The notes under the pieces were generated by a model, which made no database searches, was not told the origin of the DNA, and saw only the letters and a list, made by a program, of their open reading frames with translations. The position numbers were made by a program, and so were the translations under genes. Positions 50,418 to 58,468 of a stretch of DNA of 64,000 nt are shown one piece after another. The stretch is from positions 1 through 64,000 of the forward strand of contig DASXVQ010000060.1 of the NCBI GenBank assembly GCA_036504155.1, in the 5' to 3' direction. Numbering within the stretch: the stretch's first letter is position 1; each line of letters begins with the position of its first letter. This stretch comes from JACRCT01 sp036504155 (GTDB taxonomy: Bacteria; Myxococcota; Myxococcia; Myxococcales; UBA5297).

Positions 50418-51539
50418 TCAGAGCACGCGCCGAAGGCCCGGCAGCCTTCTCAGTCCCTCCGCGGCGAGCCAGCTCGTCGTCAGGCTCGCGGCGACGACCG
50501 CCAGATACTTGGCCACCGGATGCCACGGCGCCTCCACGAGGAGGGCTCCGTACGCCAGGACCGGCCCGTAGTGCACGAGGTAGATGCCGTAGCTGGACGC
50601 CACCAGCGATCGACCGAGCCCGGCGGGCCGGCCTGCACGCAGCCGGATCCACTCGTCGATCATCACCAGCGCGCTGACCGCCACGGTCGCATGCAGCAGT
50701 CCGTCGGCGACCTTCAACGCCGCCAGCGGAGGCGGCCGCCCGAGCCAGGCCACGAAGATCAGCCCCGCGGAGGAGAGCATCGCGACGAGCGTGGCCACCC
50801 GCGCACGCCTGCGGCTGGCAGGCGCCTCGTGCCACCGGCCGAACGTCGACGCCAGGCCGAGCAGGAAGAACCCGACGTTGAAGGGCACGCGGGAGGGCTG
50901 GACGTTGAGCAGCAGGGAGTCGAGCCAGGTCTGGTCGTCGGTGACCAGGAGCAGCGCGGCCTTGGCCAGGCCGACGCCCAAGGCGAACGTCGCGAGCATC
51001 CCGGCGCCGGGCGGCCGGGGCTCGGAGGCCAGCGCCGCGTCGAACGCGCGGGGCCGCCATCGCGCCGCCAGCGCCGCCGCCGCCGAGAGCACGAAGAGAT
51101 AGGGCAGGAACCACAGGTGCCCGTGGTTCAGGTCCCAGCTCCAGTAGTGAGGCCAGTGCTGGAGGAACCCCACCGGCCCCGAGTGCCGGCAGGCCCGCAG
51201 CCAGTCCGCCATCGCCACGAAGCTCGCCAGGCCCAGCGGCAGGGGTACGAGCAGCCGCAGGGCCCGCGAGCGGACGAAGGAGGCCAGTCCCCGCCGGGCC
51301 AGCGAGGCGGGCAGGACGGCGCCGGCGACGAAGAAGAGCAGCGGGATGCAGACGGCCTCCGAGACGAGGCCGAGGCCGTCGAAGGCGAACCAGCGCCGCA
51401 GGTCGAGCACGTACCAGTCGGGAGCGTGCTCCATGTAGGGGACGATGGCGTGCGAGGCGAGGATGGCGACGACCCCCGCCGTCCTCATCCAGTCGAGGTG
51501 GGCGTCGCGCCCGCCGTCTGTCGTCCTCTCGCGTTCCAC
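50418..51539 (-). CDS. Acyltransferase family 3 membrane protein
   Basis: 373 residues with about ten membrane helices. The start RDAHLDWMRTAGVVAILASH and the following WYVLDLRRWF and CIPLLFFVAGAVLP regions match the acyltransferase-3 fold, which O-acylates sugars, lipids or peptidoglycan using acyl donors from the cytoplasm. The active-site His (helix 1) is present in LASHAI. It may not belong to the cytochrome operon upstream, since a hairpin at 51582-51613 separates them. The substrate is unknown. Confidence 0.86.
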   Translation of the reverse strand: MERERTTDGGRDAHLDWMRTAGVVAILASHAIVPYMEHAPDWYVLDLRRWFAFDGLGLVSEAVCIPLLFFVAGAVLPASLARRGLASFVRSRALRLLVPLPLGLASFVAMADWLRACRHSGPVGFLQHWPHYWSWDLNHGHLWFLPYLFVLSAAAALAARWRPRAFDAALASEPRPPGAGMLATFALGVGLAKAALLLVTDDQTWLDSLLLNVQPSRVPFNVGFFLLGLASTFGRWHEAPASRRRARVATLVAMLSSAGLIFVAWLGRPPPLAALKVADGLLHATVAVSALVMIDEWIRLRAGRPAGLGRSLVASSYGIYLVHYGPVLAYGALLVEAPWHPVAKYLAVVAASLTTSWLAAEGLRRLPGLRRVL

Positions 51540-51581
51540 GCACGCCGGACTCTACGGCCTCCCGGCGGCCCCACCCAAGGC

Positions 51582-51613
51582 GACGGCCCCGGCGATCGCT
51601 CGCCGGGGCCGTC
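51582..51613 (-). terminator. Hairpin between GcvH-like and acyltransferase genes
   Basis: GACGGCCCCGGCGA pairs perfectly with TCGCCGGGGCCGTC across four bases, 14-bp stem. It lies past the stop of the GcvH-like gene at 51649 and before the acyltransferase gene. No T-run, but the stem is very stable. Confidence 0.65.
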
Positions 51614-51648
51614 GATGAATCCTGCGCGCCTCTCGGCGCAGTGGACCG

Positions 51649-52308
51649 CTACGCCTTCTTCGGTTCCACCTTGAGGAAGTCCTTGAGCAGGGCGTTCCAC
51701 TTGTCCGCGGGAACCGAGTCGACGGAGTGGATGGACACCTCGCCGCCGTCCGCCGCGGCCAGGCCCAGCTCGCGCTCGGCGAAGCCGACCAGGCGCCCCG
51801 CCTCCGAGGTCAGCCACTCGCGCGCCGCCTCGCCGCGGGGGAGCGACTTGTAGGCGTCGCCCGCGGGCTCCAGCTCCACCAGCCAGTTCTTCTTCAGGTC
51901 GCTCGCGCCGTCGTCGTTGGCCGCGGTCACCTTGCCGTTGATCGGCGAGGGGATGGAGACCTCGACCGAGCCGAGCCTGAGGACGAAGAGCGTCTCGCCG
52001 GCGGCGACCGACCTGCCGGCCTCGGCGCCCTTCACCGAGGCGACGTTGGGGAGCAGCCGTAGCGCCAGGTCGTCGAGGCCCACGCGCATCCGCTCGCCGC
52101 TCTGCTTGAGCCAGGTGTGCCCGGGGGCGTACGCCAGCTCGGGGTCGAAGGCGAGCCAGCTGGCCATGGGCGCGACCTGCTCCTTGTAGCCGGTGAGCTT
52201 CGCGAACAGGGCGATGACGCCGAGCATCAGCGCCATGGCGATCGGAATCGCGAAGACGAACCCGAACCACACGCCCAATCCAAGGAAGAACCCCGCGACG
52301 CTATCCAT
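51649..52308 (-). CDS. Membrane-anchored GcvH-like protein B (no lipoyl lysine)
   Basis: 219 residues. An N-terminal membrane helix (about 5-38) precedes a GcvH-type lipoyl-fold domain (about 60-140): FDPELAYAPGHTWLKQSGER, GLDDLALRLLPNVASVK, and SVEVSIPSPINGKVTAANDD. In true GcvH the ESVKAxS motif has the lipoylated Lys. Here the position reads SVEVSI, so lipoylation is not expected. The last 80 residues are helical. It is the last gene of the NrfD/cytochrome operon and resembles the copy at 52766-53452. A structural role in the membrane complex is inferred, not shown. Confidence 0.8.
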   Translation of the reverse strand: MDSVAGFFLGLGVWFGFVFAIPIAMALMLGVIALFAKLTGYKEQVAPMASWLAFDPELAYAPGHTWLKQSGERMRVGLDDLALRLLPNVASVKGAEAGRSVAAGETLFVLRLGSVEVSIPSPINGKVTAANDDGASDLKKNWLVELEPAGDAYKSLPRGEAAREWLTSEAGRLVGFAERELGLAAADGGEVSIHSVDSVPADKWNALLKDFLKVEPKKA

Positions 52309-52406
52309 GACCAGCTCCCTTCCGACCGCAGACCGACGACTTGGAACGACTTACGAGCCTGAACTTACGACCGACGACCCTCTCACCGATAGCCCGGCGA
52401 CGACCG

Positions 52407-52754
52407 CTACTCCTCCGAAGCGTGGCACTTCTCGCAGTCCTCGAGGTTGAACGCGGCCTTCCCCTCGGCGTGGCACTTGCCGCACAGCTCGCCCTTGTTC
52501 ATCGACTTGTGCTTGATCTCCGGCTTCTTGGCGCCGGGCTTCATCGGCCAGTCCTTGGGATGGCAGGCCGTGCAGTCGGCGGACTCCGCCTTGACGTGGG
52601 TCGTGTGCTTGAAGGTCACGACTCCGGGGCTCTTGGCGGCCTTGGGCAGCGGGATGTCCTTGGGCAGCTTGGGCAGCTCGGCGGCCAGGGCGACCGCGGC
52701 GACGAGCAGCGCGAGGGCGGCAAGGATTCCGGGGACGGTGCGGCGCGGGGTCAT
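52407..52754 (-). CDS. Trihaem c7/c3-type cytochrome
   Basis: 115 residues with a cleavable signal (MTPRRTVPGILAALALLVAA, then VALAAE). Three haem sites: CTACH, CGKCH and CEKCH, with distal His candidates in FKHTTHV and IKHKSMN. The layout is that of the small periplasmic cytochromes of Geobacter and Anaeromyxobacter type (c7). It would receive electrons from the ferredoxin/NrfD complex encoded just upstream and pass them on in the periplasm. It sits between two GcvH-like genes. Confidence 0.92.
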   Translation of the reverse strand: MTPRRTVPGILAALALLVAAVALAAELPKLPKDIPLPKAAKSPGVVTFKHTTHVKAESADCTACHPKDWPMKPGAKKPEIKHKSMNKGELCGKCHAEGKAAFNLEDCEKCHASEE

Positions 52755-52765
52755 GACTTCGTCTC

Positions 52766-53452
52766 CTAGGTGAGGAAGTGCTTCTTGACGATGGCCAGCC
52801 AGCCGTTGGCGTCGATGCCCTTGGCGATGCCGTCCACCGGGGCGCCGCCGTCCTGCATGGCGAGGCCGAGCTGGGGGTCGAGGCGGCTGCGCAGCTCCAG
52901 CCAGGCGTCCTCGATGTGCCGCTTGGCGGCCTTGAAGGAGAGCAGGTGCTTGGCGTTGGCCGCGGCGCGCTGCGACTCGATCTTGAGCAGCCAGCCCTCG
53001 CCGTAGGGGTCGGTCTTGGCCAGCTGCGGGTTGGCGAGGACCTTGTCGTTGACGGCGACCACCTTGCCGTCCACCGGCGAGAGCATCTCCACGTCGTGGC
53101 CGTCGATCTGCAGGGCCCAGCCCTTCTCGCCCTGGCCGACCCGCTCGCCGGGCGCCGGGACCTTGATGGCCTGGATGGAGCCGACCAGCTTCTGGGCGAA
53201 GTCGCTCATGCCCACCAGCGCGGTGGCGCCCTCGAAGCGGGCCCAGGCGTGCCCGGGGTGGAAGAGCAGCGCCTCGGGCAGCGCGAAGCCGATCTCGTGC
53301 TCCACCGCCGGCTTGGGCAGGCTGGCGCGGTGCTCGAGCTGCTTGCCGCCGTTGACGAAGCGCCAGAAGGGGATAAAGCAGAGCAGGAAGCTGATGGCGA
53401 TGGCGTATTCGGCCAGCTTGATGTCGTAGGAAGCCAGGAAGTCGTGGGGCAT
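52766..53452 (-). CDS. Membrane-anchored GcvH-like protein A (no lipoyl lysine)
   Basis: 228 residues. One N-terminal membrane helix (about 15-35, YAIAISFLLCFIPFWRF). A GcvH-like fold follows: LFHPGHAWARFEGATALVGM, then SDFAQKLVGSIQAIKVPAPG, then HDVEMLSPVDGKVVAVND. Where GcvH has the lipoylated Lys of ESVKAxS, this has H-D-V-E-M-L, so no lipoate. The last 80 residues are helical with a Trp-rich end. It is followed by the trihaem cytochrome gene 11 bp downstream. It is probably a periplasmic or membrane-side subunit of the NrfD complex. The pair A/B is a duplication within the operon. Confidence 0.82.
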   Translation of the reverse strand: MPHDFLASYDIKLAEYAIAISFLLCFIPFWRFVNGGKQLEHRASLPKPAVEHEIGFALPEALLFHPGHAWARFEGATALVGMSDFAQKLVGSIQAIKVPAPGERVGQGEKGWALQIDGHDVEMLSPVDGKVVAVNDKVLANPQLAKTDPYGEGWLLKIESQRAAANAKHLLSFKAAKRHIEDAWLELRSRLDPQLGLAMQDGGAPVDGIAKGIDANGWLAIVKKHFLT

Positions 53453-53463
53453 GGTGGGCTCCT

Positions 53464-53497
53464 CAGTAGTGGCCGGCCTCTGTGCCGGCCTCCTGGA
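53464..53497. repeat. GGCCGGCCTC palindrome copy
   Basis: AGTAGTGGCCGGCCTCTGTG followed by CCGGCCTCC in the gap between NrfD and GcvH-like A. A dispersed repeat sits within an operon here. Confidence 0.7.
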
Positions 53498-54748
53498 TTA
53501 GTGTTCGCCGCCGCGGAAGTCGGGGTGTTCGCGGAGGATCGGCATGCGGTTGACGATCCAGCGGAAGATGAGGACGCCGAGGGTGATGATGGTCAGGCTG
53601 ATCATCACCTCCATCCAGTGCGGCACGTAGCGGTCGGGCTGGTCCCAGCGGAAGGCGACGAAGCTGACGTTGAAGCGGTTGAGGACGATGCCCAGCACGG
53701 TCCAGGCCCCGGTGACGCGCACCAGCTTCACGTTGCGGGTGCGGGCCGCCCAGGCGTAGGCGAAGCAGGGCACCAGCACGAAGCCGATGAGCTCCACCAG
53801 GAACCAGCCGCCGAACGGCGTCGACAGCAGCGACCAGGAGGTGGACTCGGCGATGCCCAAGAGCTTGCCGAAGAAGTAGGCGAACAGGACCACCGAGGCG
53901 GCCTTGCCCAGGCCCAGGGTGATCTCGTCCATGTCGTGGTGCGGCTCGCCGACGAGCTGGGTGCGGAAGGCCTTGTGGCTCAGCCCGCTCTCCACGATGA
54001 CCATCGACAGGCCGGCGGCGATGGAGGAGACGAAGAAGTAGATGGGGATGAAGGGCGAGTACCAGAGCGGGTGCAGCTTGCCCTTCATCAGCAGGAACAG
54101 GCTGCCCAGCGAGGACTGGTGCATGGTGGAGAGCACGACGCCGAAGACGGTCAGCGCCAGCGCGATGCGCACCGCCCAGGCGCGCGCCTTCTTCATGCCC
54201 AGCCACTCGAAGACCGCCGGGCTGAACTCCAGCGCCAGCACGGTGGCGTACATGATGACGCACCAGGCGACCTCGAACATGACCGAGGTGAGGCCGTGCG
54301 AGCCGATGACCGGGACCCAGAGGTTCCAGGGGCGGCCCAGGTCGGCGACCAGGCCGATGACCACGAAGACGTAGCCCAGGAAGCCGGTGAGGATGGCCGG
54401 GCGGGCCACCGGCTTGTACTTCTTCAGGCCGAAGATGTAGACGGCGCTCGCCACCGTGTAGCCGCCGGCCGCCAGGGCGACGCCGCTCGCCACGTCCAGG
54501 CCGATCCAGATGCCCCAGGGGTTGGTCTGGGACAGGTTGGACACCGCGCCGATGCCGGCGGCGAAGCGGTAGACGATGGTGGGCAGGCCGACGATCAGGA
54601 TCAGCGCGGCGATGACGTTGAAGGGCGTGATCAGGGTCTTGAGGTAGGCCTTCAGGCCCAGGCCCATGAAGAGCTTCTCGGCGAGCCAGGCGCTCTTGCT
54701 CGTGGCTCCCCCGGGCTGCGTCGAGGGGTTGGTGCTCTCGCTATTCAT
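53498..54748 (-). CDS. NrfD-like polysulphide-reductase-type membrane subunit
   Basis: 416 residues with about ten membrane helices, in the NrfD/PsrC/HmcC family that binds quinone and passes electrons to an iron-sulphur subunit. Blocks such as WGIWIGLDVASGVALAAGGY, WVPVIGSHGLTSVMFEVAWC, LMKGKLHPLWYSPFIPIYFF and SAIAAGLSMVIVESG are characteristic. Its start overlaps the ferredoxin gene end by 8 bp (54741-54748). With the ferredoxin, GcvH-like proteins and trihaem cytochrome it forms a quinone/cytochrome oxidoreductase like the Hmc/Qrc/ACIII-related complexes. Confidence 0.9.
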   Translation of the reverse strand: MNSESTNPSTQPGGATSKSAWLAEKLFMGLGLKAYLKTLITPFNVIAALILIVGLPTIVYRFAAGIGAVSNLSQTNPWGIWIGLDVASGVALAAGGYTVASAVYIFGLKKYKPVARPAILTGFLGYVFVVIGLVADLGRPWNLWVPVIGSHGLTSVMFEVAWCVIMYATVLALEFSPAVFEWLGMKKARAWAVRIALALTVFGVVLSTMHQSSLGSLFLLMKGKLHPLWYSPFIPIYFFVSSIAAGLSMVIVESGLSHKAFRTQLVGEPHHDMDEITLGLGKAASVVLFAYFFGKLLGIAESTSWSLLSTPFGGWFLVELIGFVLVPCFAYAWAARTRNVKLVRVTGAWTVLGIVLNRFNVSFVAFRWDQPDRYVPHWMEVMISLTIITLGVLIFRWIVNRMPILREHPDFRGGEH

Positions 54749-55646
54749 GCTTGGCCTCGCGGGAGTCGGCGCCCTTCTCGGCGGCGACCTTCTCCTCGCG
54801 CTCCTTGGCGAAGGTGTAGATGCCCATCAGCAGCGGCGGCCAGAGCGTCATCACGAAGGGGAGGACGCCGAGCACGCCGGAGGTGAGCTCGGGGTAGCCG
54901 CGGTCGCCCAGCTTCTCCGGCGACTTGAGCCCGAGCTTCTCGAAGGCGACGTCGGCCAGGTACAGCACGCTGGTGCCGCCGGCCTCGTGCTCGCCGTAGA
55001 CGTGGTGCAGGTACTTGTCGGGGTTCTGGTAGATGCGCTCCTTGGCGATCTCGATGAGCTCGGCGCGCTTGCCGTACTGCAGCGTCCCCGAGGGGCACGC
55101 CTCGGCGCAGGCGGGGCCGCCGGGCCGGTCGTGGCAGGCCTGGCACTTCCGGATGACCGGGATGGCCTTGTCGTACTCGAAGCGCGGCAGCTCGAACGGG
55201 CAGGCCATCATGCAGTAGCGGCAGCCCAGGCAGCGCTCGGGGTGGTAGACGACCGGGCCTTCCGGGGTCTTGTCCAGCGCGCGGGCCAGGCACGCCGAGG
55301 CGCACGCCGGCTCCAGGCAGTGCATGCACTGGGTCTTGACGTAGCGCGGCTGGCCGTCCCGGCCCGGCGCGTCGGCGCGGTTGACGGTCATGTACTGATC
55401 GGTCGTGGTCTTGCGCTTGTGGTCGAAGATCGACCGGTCGCCGGCGGCCTCGAGCTTGGTGCCGTTCTGCTCGGAGCAGGCGATCTCGCAGCCGCGGCAG
55501 CCGACGCACTTGGTGGTGTCGATGAGCAGGCCGAACGGCTCGACGCCGCCGGCGGTGGAGGCCAGCGCGGTGCCCGGGCTGCCGACCGCCGCCGCGGCGC
55601 CGGTCAGACCCGCGAGCTGGAGGAAACCTCTTCGACTGATCGTCAT
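54741..55646 (-). CDS. Tat-exported four-cluster ferredoxin subunit (HybA/NrfC-like)
   Basis: 301 residues from ATG 55646 (MTISRRGFLQLAGLTGAA, a twin-arginine signal); a longer frame starts at 55676. Cysteine groups: CVGCRGCEIACSEQ; CMHCLEPACASAC; CLGCRYCMMACPF; and CQACHDR followed by CAEAC, enough for four [4Fe-4S] clusters. A C-terminal membrane helix (about 265-290, GVLGVLPFVMTLWPPLLMGI) anchors it. It is the iron-sulphur partner of the NrfD subunit encoded immediately downstream with an 8-bp overlap. Confidence 0.92.
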   Translation of the reverse strand: MTISRRGFLQLAGLTGAAAAVGSPGTALASTAGGVEPFGLLIDTTKCVGCRGCEIACSEQNGTKLEAAGDRSIFDHKRKTTTDQYMTVNRADAPGRDGQPRYVKTQCMHCLEPACASACLARALDKTPEGPVVYHPERCLGCRYCMMACPFELPRFEYDKAIPVIRKCQACHDRPGGPACAEACPSGTLQYGKRAELIEIAKERIYQNPDKYLHHVYGEHEAGGTSVLYLADVAFEKLGLKSPEKLGDRGYPELTSGVLGVLPFVMTLWPPLLMGIYTFAKEREEKVAAEKGADSREAKHE

Positions 55647-55740
55647 GGACGCACTCCACTCCCTCGGGGGATGCACGAGGCATCCCCGCCTGACTCCGCC
55701 TTCGGAGCTGATCAGGGTCTTGCTGCCGAACCTGCCGCCG

Positions 55741-55824
55741 CTACTTGCCTGCCCAAATCGCCGCCAGCTCAGTGGAGCCGATGAGGGCCAGGGCGAGCGG
55801 CATCAAGAAGAACGCGATGATCAT
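55741..55824 (-). CDS. 27-residue membrane peptide at the head of the NrfD operon
   Basis: 27 residues, start ATG 55824 with GGAAAGGAG six bases upstream, a stronger ribosome-binding site than many genes here. The peptide begins M-I-I-A-F-F-L-M-P-L and is a single hydrophobic helix of about 15 residues followed by S-T-E-L-A-A-I-W-A-G-K. Its ATG overlaps the TGA of the Cys-rich gene (ATGA). Such micropeptides are known as accessory subunits of cytochrome complexes (for example CydX). This one is unrecognised. Its coding status rests on the RBS, position and hydrophobicity. Confidence 0.6.
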   Translation of the reverse strand: MIIAFFLMPLALALIGSTELAAIWAGK

Positions 55825-56033
55825 GACCGCTCCTTTCCTTCCTTGGTTACTTCGTCTTCAGAGGCCCGCTTCAGCCTCGCCATCGCCTCCAGGAAGAGCG
55901 GGCAGCGCTGGAAGTCACCCTGCGCGCACGGCCCTGAAGGGACCAACCGGTTCACGGGCAGCGGCTTCTTGCATGCGCAGGCGTCGCAGAACGCCATCAC
56001 GACTTCCTTCAAGAAGGGGCAGCCCGAGTTCAC
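55821..56033 (-). CDS. Small Cys-rich protein
   Basis: 70 residues from GTG 56033; ATG 55997 gives 58. Seven cysteines occur: CPF, CDACACKK, CAQGDFQRC. The pattern C-x2-C-x-C and C-x6-C suggests a zinc- or cluster-binding site. It is the likely first gene of the operon; its stop overlaps the micropeptide start by 4 bp. No family is recognised. It might assist cluster or haem assembly for the complex, which is a guess. Confidence 0.55.
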   Translation of the reverse strand: MNSGCPFLKEVVMAFCDACACKKPLPVNRLVPSGPCAQGDFQRCPLFLEAMARLKRASEDEVTKEGKERS

Positions 56034-56409
56034 GCCCGCCTATGGAGCAAGGCTCGGGCCAACCTCTAAGTGCCCGGAATCACTAGGCGCAATCCAGGCA
56101 ACGTCGAGAATCTCGGCACCCCAAACGGGGCTTCGACCTATCGTTCCAGAGTGAAACGAACGGGAAGCTCCCGGTTGTGGGATTTCTCGGCGCACTGTCG
56201 AGTATTTCTACAGCGACTTACCCATTCGGGCCCTCTGCACCACGCAGAACCGGGCGATCAGCCGGTCGGAGTCGGACGGTTGGACCGGCATGGGCGAGGG
56301 CTATCGGGCAGGCCTCCCTGCCAGGGGTTGTCTCCGGCGCCGCGTCTTCACTGAGTTTGCCTCAGGTGGCCAAGCCGATGACCGACGGGCCGGATGACGA
56401 GGTGACGCC
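56034..56409. other. Gap without a supported gene
   Basis: About 376 bases between divergent transcripts. Short open frames exist on both strands, but none has a convincing ribosome-binding site or composition. The base composition is lower in GC at 56090-56230 (for example GTATTTCTACAGCGACTTAC), so promoters for both directions may lie there. Confidence 0.5.
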
Positions 56410-57021
56410 ATGGTGAGGACTCTCCTCTGGGTCGGGTTGGCTTGGTGGGCCTTGGCCTCTCCCGAGGCTCGCGCCGCCGCGGCGACCGCGCCCGCCCCGC
56501 CCGCTCAGGAGGAGAAGGCCAAGCCCGCCCAGGCGCAGACCACGGCCACCCAGTCCGCGCCGGAACAGCCCGCCCCCACCGCGCTGCCACCGTCGCCCCC
56601 CGAGACCATGGCCCCGGCGGACCAGCCCGCCGCCGCCTCGCAGCCTGCGCCCGCCCCGCCGCCCCCGGGCGCCTCGGAGAGCGCCGAGCCGGACCAGACC
56701 CAGACCACCGCCCCCGAAGGCCAGTGGGTCTACACCTACCAGTACGGCTGGATCTGGATGCCCTACGCCCAGGCCTACACCTACGTCACGCCGGGCGGCT
56801 ATCCGTACACGTACGGCTTCGGAGTCTCCGTCGGCTGGCGCTGGCTCTACGCTCCATGGGTCTTCGGCTGGGGCCCCGTCCCGTACTGGGGCATCCACGG
56901 GCACGACCACTTCGCCTGGCACGCCCATCCGTGGTTCCACCAGCCCGAGTACCGCGGACGCGTCGTCCACCACGGAGGACGGCACCCGGCCGCACCCGCC
57001 AGGCCCCGCGGCCGCCGCTGA
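56410..57021 (+). CDS. Secreted Pro/Ala-rich protein with aromatic C-terminal domain
   Basis: 203 residues. A signal peptide (MVRTLLWVGLAWWALASPEA) and a long low-complexity Pro/Ala/Gln linker (about 23-98) precede a domain rich in Tyr, Trp and Gly: VYTYQYGWIWMPYAQAYTYV, GYPYTYGFGVSVGWRWLYAP, and PVPYWGIHGHDHFAWHAHPW. It ends Arg-rich. Such YxW-repeat domains are common in myxobacterial secreted proteins of unknown role; a cell-surface or wall-associated role is likely. The start was chosen at ATG 56410 because the preceding bases GATGACGAGGTGACG include a purine-rich site. Confidence 0.68.
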   Translation: MVRTLLWVGLAWWALASPEARAAAATAPAPPAQEEKAKPAQAQTTATQSAPEQPAPTALPPSPPETMAPADQPAAASQPAPAPPPPGASESAEPDQTQTTAPEGQWVYTYQYGWIWMPYAQAYTYVTPGGYPYTYGFGVSVGWRWLYAPWVFGWGPVPYWGIHGHDHFAWHAHPWFHQPEYRGRVVHHGGRHPAAPARPRGRR

Positions 57022-57037
57022 GACGGCCTCCGATTCA

Positions 57038-58468
57038 CTACGGTTCGGGCCGGCTCCAGCCACCGCCGATGGCCTTGACCAGTAGCACGGTGGCGGCCCA
57101 TCGCCGGCTGCGGATGTCGAGGGCGACGCGCTCGGCGCTCAGGGTCGAGGTCTCGCTGACGAGCACGTCCAGGTAGCCGACGGTCCCCGCCCGGTACTGG
57201 TTGCTCACGATCTCGGTCGCCTGCCTGGCCGCCTGCAGAGCCCGGTCCTGGACCTGCGCTTCTTCCTCGAGGATGCGCAGCGTGGCGAGGTTGTCCTCCA
57301 CCTCCTGGAAGGCGACGAGCGCCGTCTGGCGATAGGAGGCCACCGTGGCGTCGTAGCCCGCGCGCACCTGCTCCTCCTGGGCGCTGCGCAGACCGCCCTC
57401 GAAGAGGGTCTGCGCCAGGGCCGGTCCGACCGACCAGAACAGGCTCGGCCACGTCAGCCAGCTCCCGAGACTCGAGCTCAGGAACCCGCCCGACGCGCCG
57501 ATCGTGATCCGCGGGAACCAGGCCGCGTGGGCGACCCCAATCTGCGCGTTCGCCGCGGCCATCCGCCGCTCGGCGGCCGCCACGTCCGGGCGACGCTCCA
57601 GCAGCTCCGAGGGAAGGACCGCCGGGACGAGGGGAGGCTCGGCGGTCAGCGTCCGCGGCGGCAGCGAGAAGCTCGAGGCGTTCTTGCCCAGGAGCACCGC
57701 GACCGCGTGCTCGACCTGCGCGCGCTGGACCCCCAGGTCGATGGCCTGCGCCCGGGTCACCTCGAGCTGCGACTGGACCTGCAGCAGGTCCGAGCGCGCC
57801 GCCACGCCCTGCTCGTACCGGTTGCGCGTCACCTCTACCGTCTTCTCGTAGTCCCGCTCCGCCGCGCGCAGGAGCTGCACCCCCGTGTCGAGCGCCTGCA
57901 CCAGGAGGACGTCCTGCACCAGCGCCGCCTGCGCGCTCAGCCGCGCCGACTCCAGGTCCGCCGCGCTCGCCTGGGCGCCGCCCTCGCTCGCCTCGACCAG
58001 CCGGGCGACGCGGCCCCACAGGTCCAGCTCCCACGTCAGGTCGACCGGGAGCGAGTAGGTCGTCGAGTCCCCTCGGCTCGCAGCCGCCGCGGAGGCGACC
58101 GAGCTCGACGGCCCCAGGTGGTGCGCGCGGGTGGCCCCGAGGTTCGCGGTGACGGTGGGGAAGGCGCCGGCCCGAGCCACGCCGACGGCCGCCCGGGACT
58201 GCCGGTACTGCGCCTCGGCCGACTTCAGGCTCTGGTTGGAGGCATCGAGCTGCGCGATCAACGGATCCAGCTCCGGCTGGCCGAAGAGCTTCCACCAGGC
58301 GTCGCGCCGCAGCGCGTCCTGCGGCTGCGCCACCTTCCAGTTTCCTGCCTCCTTGAAGCTCGCCGGCGGCGGCTCGGCCGGCGGCGGCCGGACATAGTCC
58401 GGGCCGACCTTGCAGCCCCACAGCCCGAGCACGCCCACGACAGCCAGGACGCTAGCCCGCGTTCGCAC
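57038..58468 (-). CDS. RND efflux outer-membrane lipoprotein (OprM/NodT family)
   Basis: 476 residues. Lipobox LWGC in MRTRASVLAVVGVLGLWGC, then CKVGPDYVRPPP, the standard start of this family. Two TolC-type helical repeats follow: SLKSAEAQYRQSRAAVGVAR and RRPDVAAAERRMAAANAQIG are the periplasmic tunnel segments, and GVAARSDLLQVQSQLEVTRA is another helix. It forms a trimeric outer-membrane channel for the pump encoded upstream. Its start overlaps the stop of the RND permease gene (58452-58468). Confidence 0.93.
   Translation of the reverse strand: MRTRASVLAVVGVLGLWGCKVGPDYVRPPPAEPPPASFKEAGNWKVAQPQDALRRDAWWKLFGQPELDPLIAQLDASNQSLKSAEAQYRQSRAAVGVARAGAFPTVTANLGATRAHHLGPSSSVASAAAASRGDSTTYSLPVDLTWELDLWGRVARLVEASEGGAQASAADLESARLSAQAALVQDVLLVQALDTGVQLLRAAERDYEKTVEVTRNRYEQGVAARSDLLQVQSQLEVTRAQAIDLGVQRAQVEHAVAVLLGKNASSFSLPPRTLTAEPPLVPAVLPSELLERRPDVAAAERRMAAANAQIGVAHAAWFPRITIGASGGFLSSSLGSWLTWPSLFWSVGPALAQTLFEGGLRSAQEEQVRAGYDATVASYRQTALVAFQEVEDNLATLRILEEEAQVQDRALQAARQATEIVSNQYRAGTVGYLDVLVSETSTLSAERVALDIRSRRWAATVLLVKAIGGGWSRPEP

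Noticed and set aside
51649..53452. Glycine cleavage system H proteins
   Set aside because: Membrane helix, missing lipoyl Lys and a cytochrome operon context; no gcvT or gcvP nearby.
52778..54886. Long plus-strand frame (702 codons) across the NrfD operon
   Set aside because: Shadow frame of the minus-strand GcvH-like and NrfD genes, rich in Gly/Asp/His with no domain.
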